24,224 bases of DNA, taken from contig JBAXCX010000031.1 in NCBI GenBank assembly GCA_037141255.1, forward strand, positions 1 through 24,224, written 5' to 3'. The position numbers and the translations under genes were made by a program. Of this stretch, positions 23,838-24,224 are shown piece after piece. This DNA comes from IMCC26207 sp037141255. Lineage in GTDB: Bacteria; Actinomycetota; Acidimicrobiia; Acidimicrobiales; Microtrichaceae. Position 1 is the stretch's first letter. Every line of letters starts with the position of its first letter. The notes under the pieces were generated by a model, which saw only the letters and a list, made by a program, of their open reading frames with translations, did not search any database and had not been told where the DNA came from.

Positions 23838-24006
23838 CAGGTTGTTTGGCCGAGGCCACCACCGAGTGCTCCCTCTAAAAACCGTTGAGAATCAAGGATG
23901 AAGCGGCTTTTTTACCCAAGATGCAACAACAGCGACTCATCAGTGTCTATGATGCGGCCCGACTTGAGCCCAACCTAGCTTTGTACGCGCGAATGGACGA
24001 GAAATT

Positions 24007-24224
24007 TTGAAAGATGACGTTGACGGCGAAGAGGCCGAAGCCCTTGAGGAAGACGAACTCGAGGAGAACGAACTCGAAGACGGCGAAATTGAGGACGAAC
24101 TCGAGGATGAAGACGAAGATCTCGACGACCTCGTAACAGCAGATGCGATCGTCGGCGAAGGTGTTGGAGACGTCCTGAGCGAGGATGACGAAGAGGATGC
24201 GACCGCTGCGCGCAGAAAGCGCCC
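24007..24224 (+). CDS. Acidic protein, N-terminal part only (runs off the right edge)
   Basis: An open frame from TTG 24007 to the window end (about 72 codons) reads almost entirely Glu and Asp for the first 40 residues, then a less acidic stretch (DDLVTADAIVGEGVGDVLSEDDEEDATAARRKR) with a basic end. No other in-frame start lies between it and the upstream stop at 23965. Ribosome binding is weak (GGACGAG about nine bases upstream). TATGAT at 23948-23953 or TAGCTT at 23976-23981 may be its -10 element. The acidic N-terminus resembles several actinobacterial proteins with disordered acidic heads; no family can be named. The 169-base gap after the ThyX-like gene holds no recognised RNA or terminator. 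Confidence 0.6.
   Translation, partial: MKDDVDGEEAEALEEDELEENELEDGEIEDELEDEDEDLDDLVTADAIVGEGVGDVLSEDDEEDATAARRKR

Noticed and set aside
23872..23917. Possible terminator after the thyX-like gene: AAAAACCG ... CGGCTTTTTT
   Set aside because: The stem is short with a bulge and a long loop (about 19 bases), so it is too weak to call.
1..24224. CRISPR arrays, tRNA/rRNA genes, insertion sequences, phage or defence-system genes
   Set aside because: No repeat-spacer pattern, cloverleaf, transposase motif or restriction/toxin motif was found. The window is mostly housekeeping-type genes in conserved order.

Overview
The window is a stretch of actinobacterial chromosome holding a complete Pup-proteasome island. 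Gene order closely follows the Mycobacterium tuberculosis region from mpa to helY: proteasomal ATPase, dop, pup, prcB, prcA, pafA, pafB, pafC, Tat genes, helY. Base composition is moderate (mid-50s percent G+C by eye, lower than mycobacteria or Streptomyces). A DUF3866 gene between pafA and pafB and a double-length ThyX-like protein suggest a deep-branching actinobacterium, perhaps Acidimicrobiia. That lineage guess is inference. No rRNA, tRNA, CRISPR array, insertion sequence or convincing rho-independent terminator was seen, and no stretch above 300 bases lacks a gene.

Layout. 1-62: the 5' end of a minus-strand ferredoxin gene. 63-279: a divergent intergenic region with three short inverted repeats. 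280-3120: the proteasomal ATPase and a GH43-like lipoprotein. 3150-7860: dop, pup, prcB, prcA, pafA. 7944-11146: a CocE-type hydrolase translationally linked to a DUF3866 protein. 11173-13824: pafB, pafC and signal peptidase I. 13821-14552 (minus): a glycerophosphodiester phosphodiesterase, convergent with and touching the peptidase gene. 14714-16591: a small zinc-ribbon protein, a small membrane protein, tatB and tatC. 16588-19918: the Ski2-like helicase helY and a lipid-kinase-like protein. 19964-22089: an MDR oxidoreductase and an M20 amidohydrolase. 22212-23837: the tandem ThyX-like protein. 24007 to the right edge: the acidic start of an unfinished gene.

How the genes work together. Pup ends in Gln, so Dop must deamidate it. 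PafA then ligates it to substrate lysines. The ATPase, with a C-terminal docking tail, unfolds pupylated substrates into the PrcA/PrcB core. Dop also removes Pup. PafB and PafC are WYL regulators that in mycobacteria drive a LexA-independent DNA-damage response. TatB/TatC and signal peptidase I serve protein export.

The most interesting signals concern expression. Eight genes start with ATG or GTG exactly 6-7 bases after a TANNNT -10 element and have no clear ribosome binding site, which predicts leaderless transcripts. helY appears to start at a CTG overlapping the tatC stop. The helY/kinase-like junction carries a 12-codon ORF overlapping both neighbours by 4 bases. The ThyX-like protein has its signature motif split between two homologous halves.
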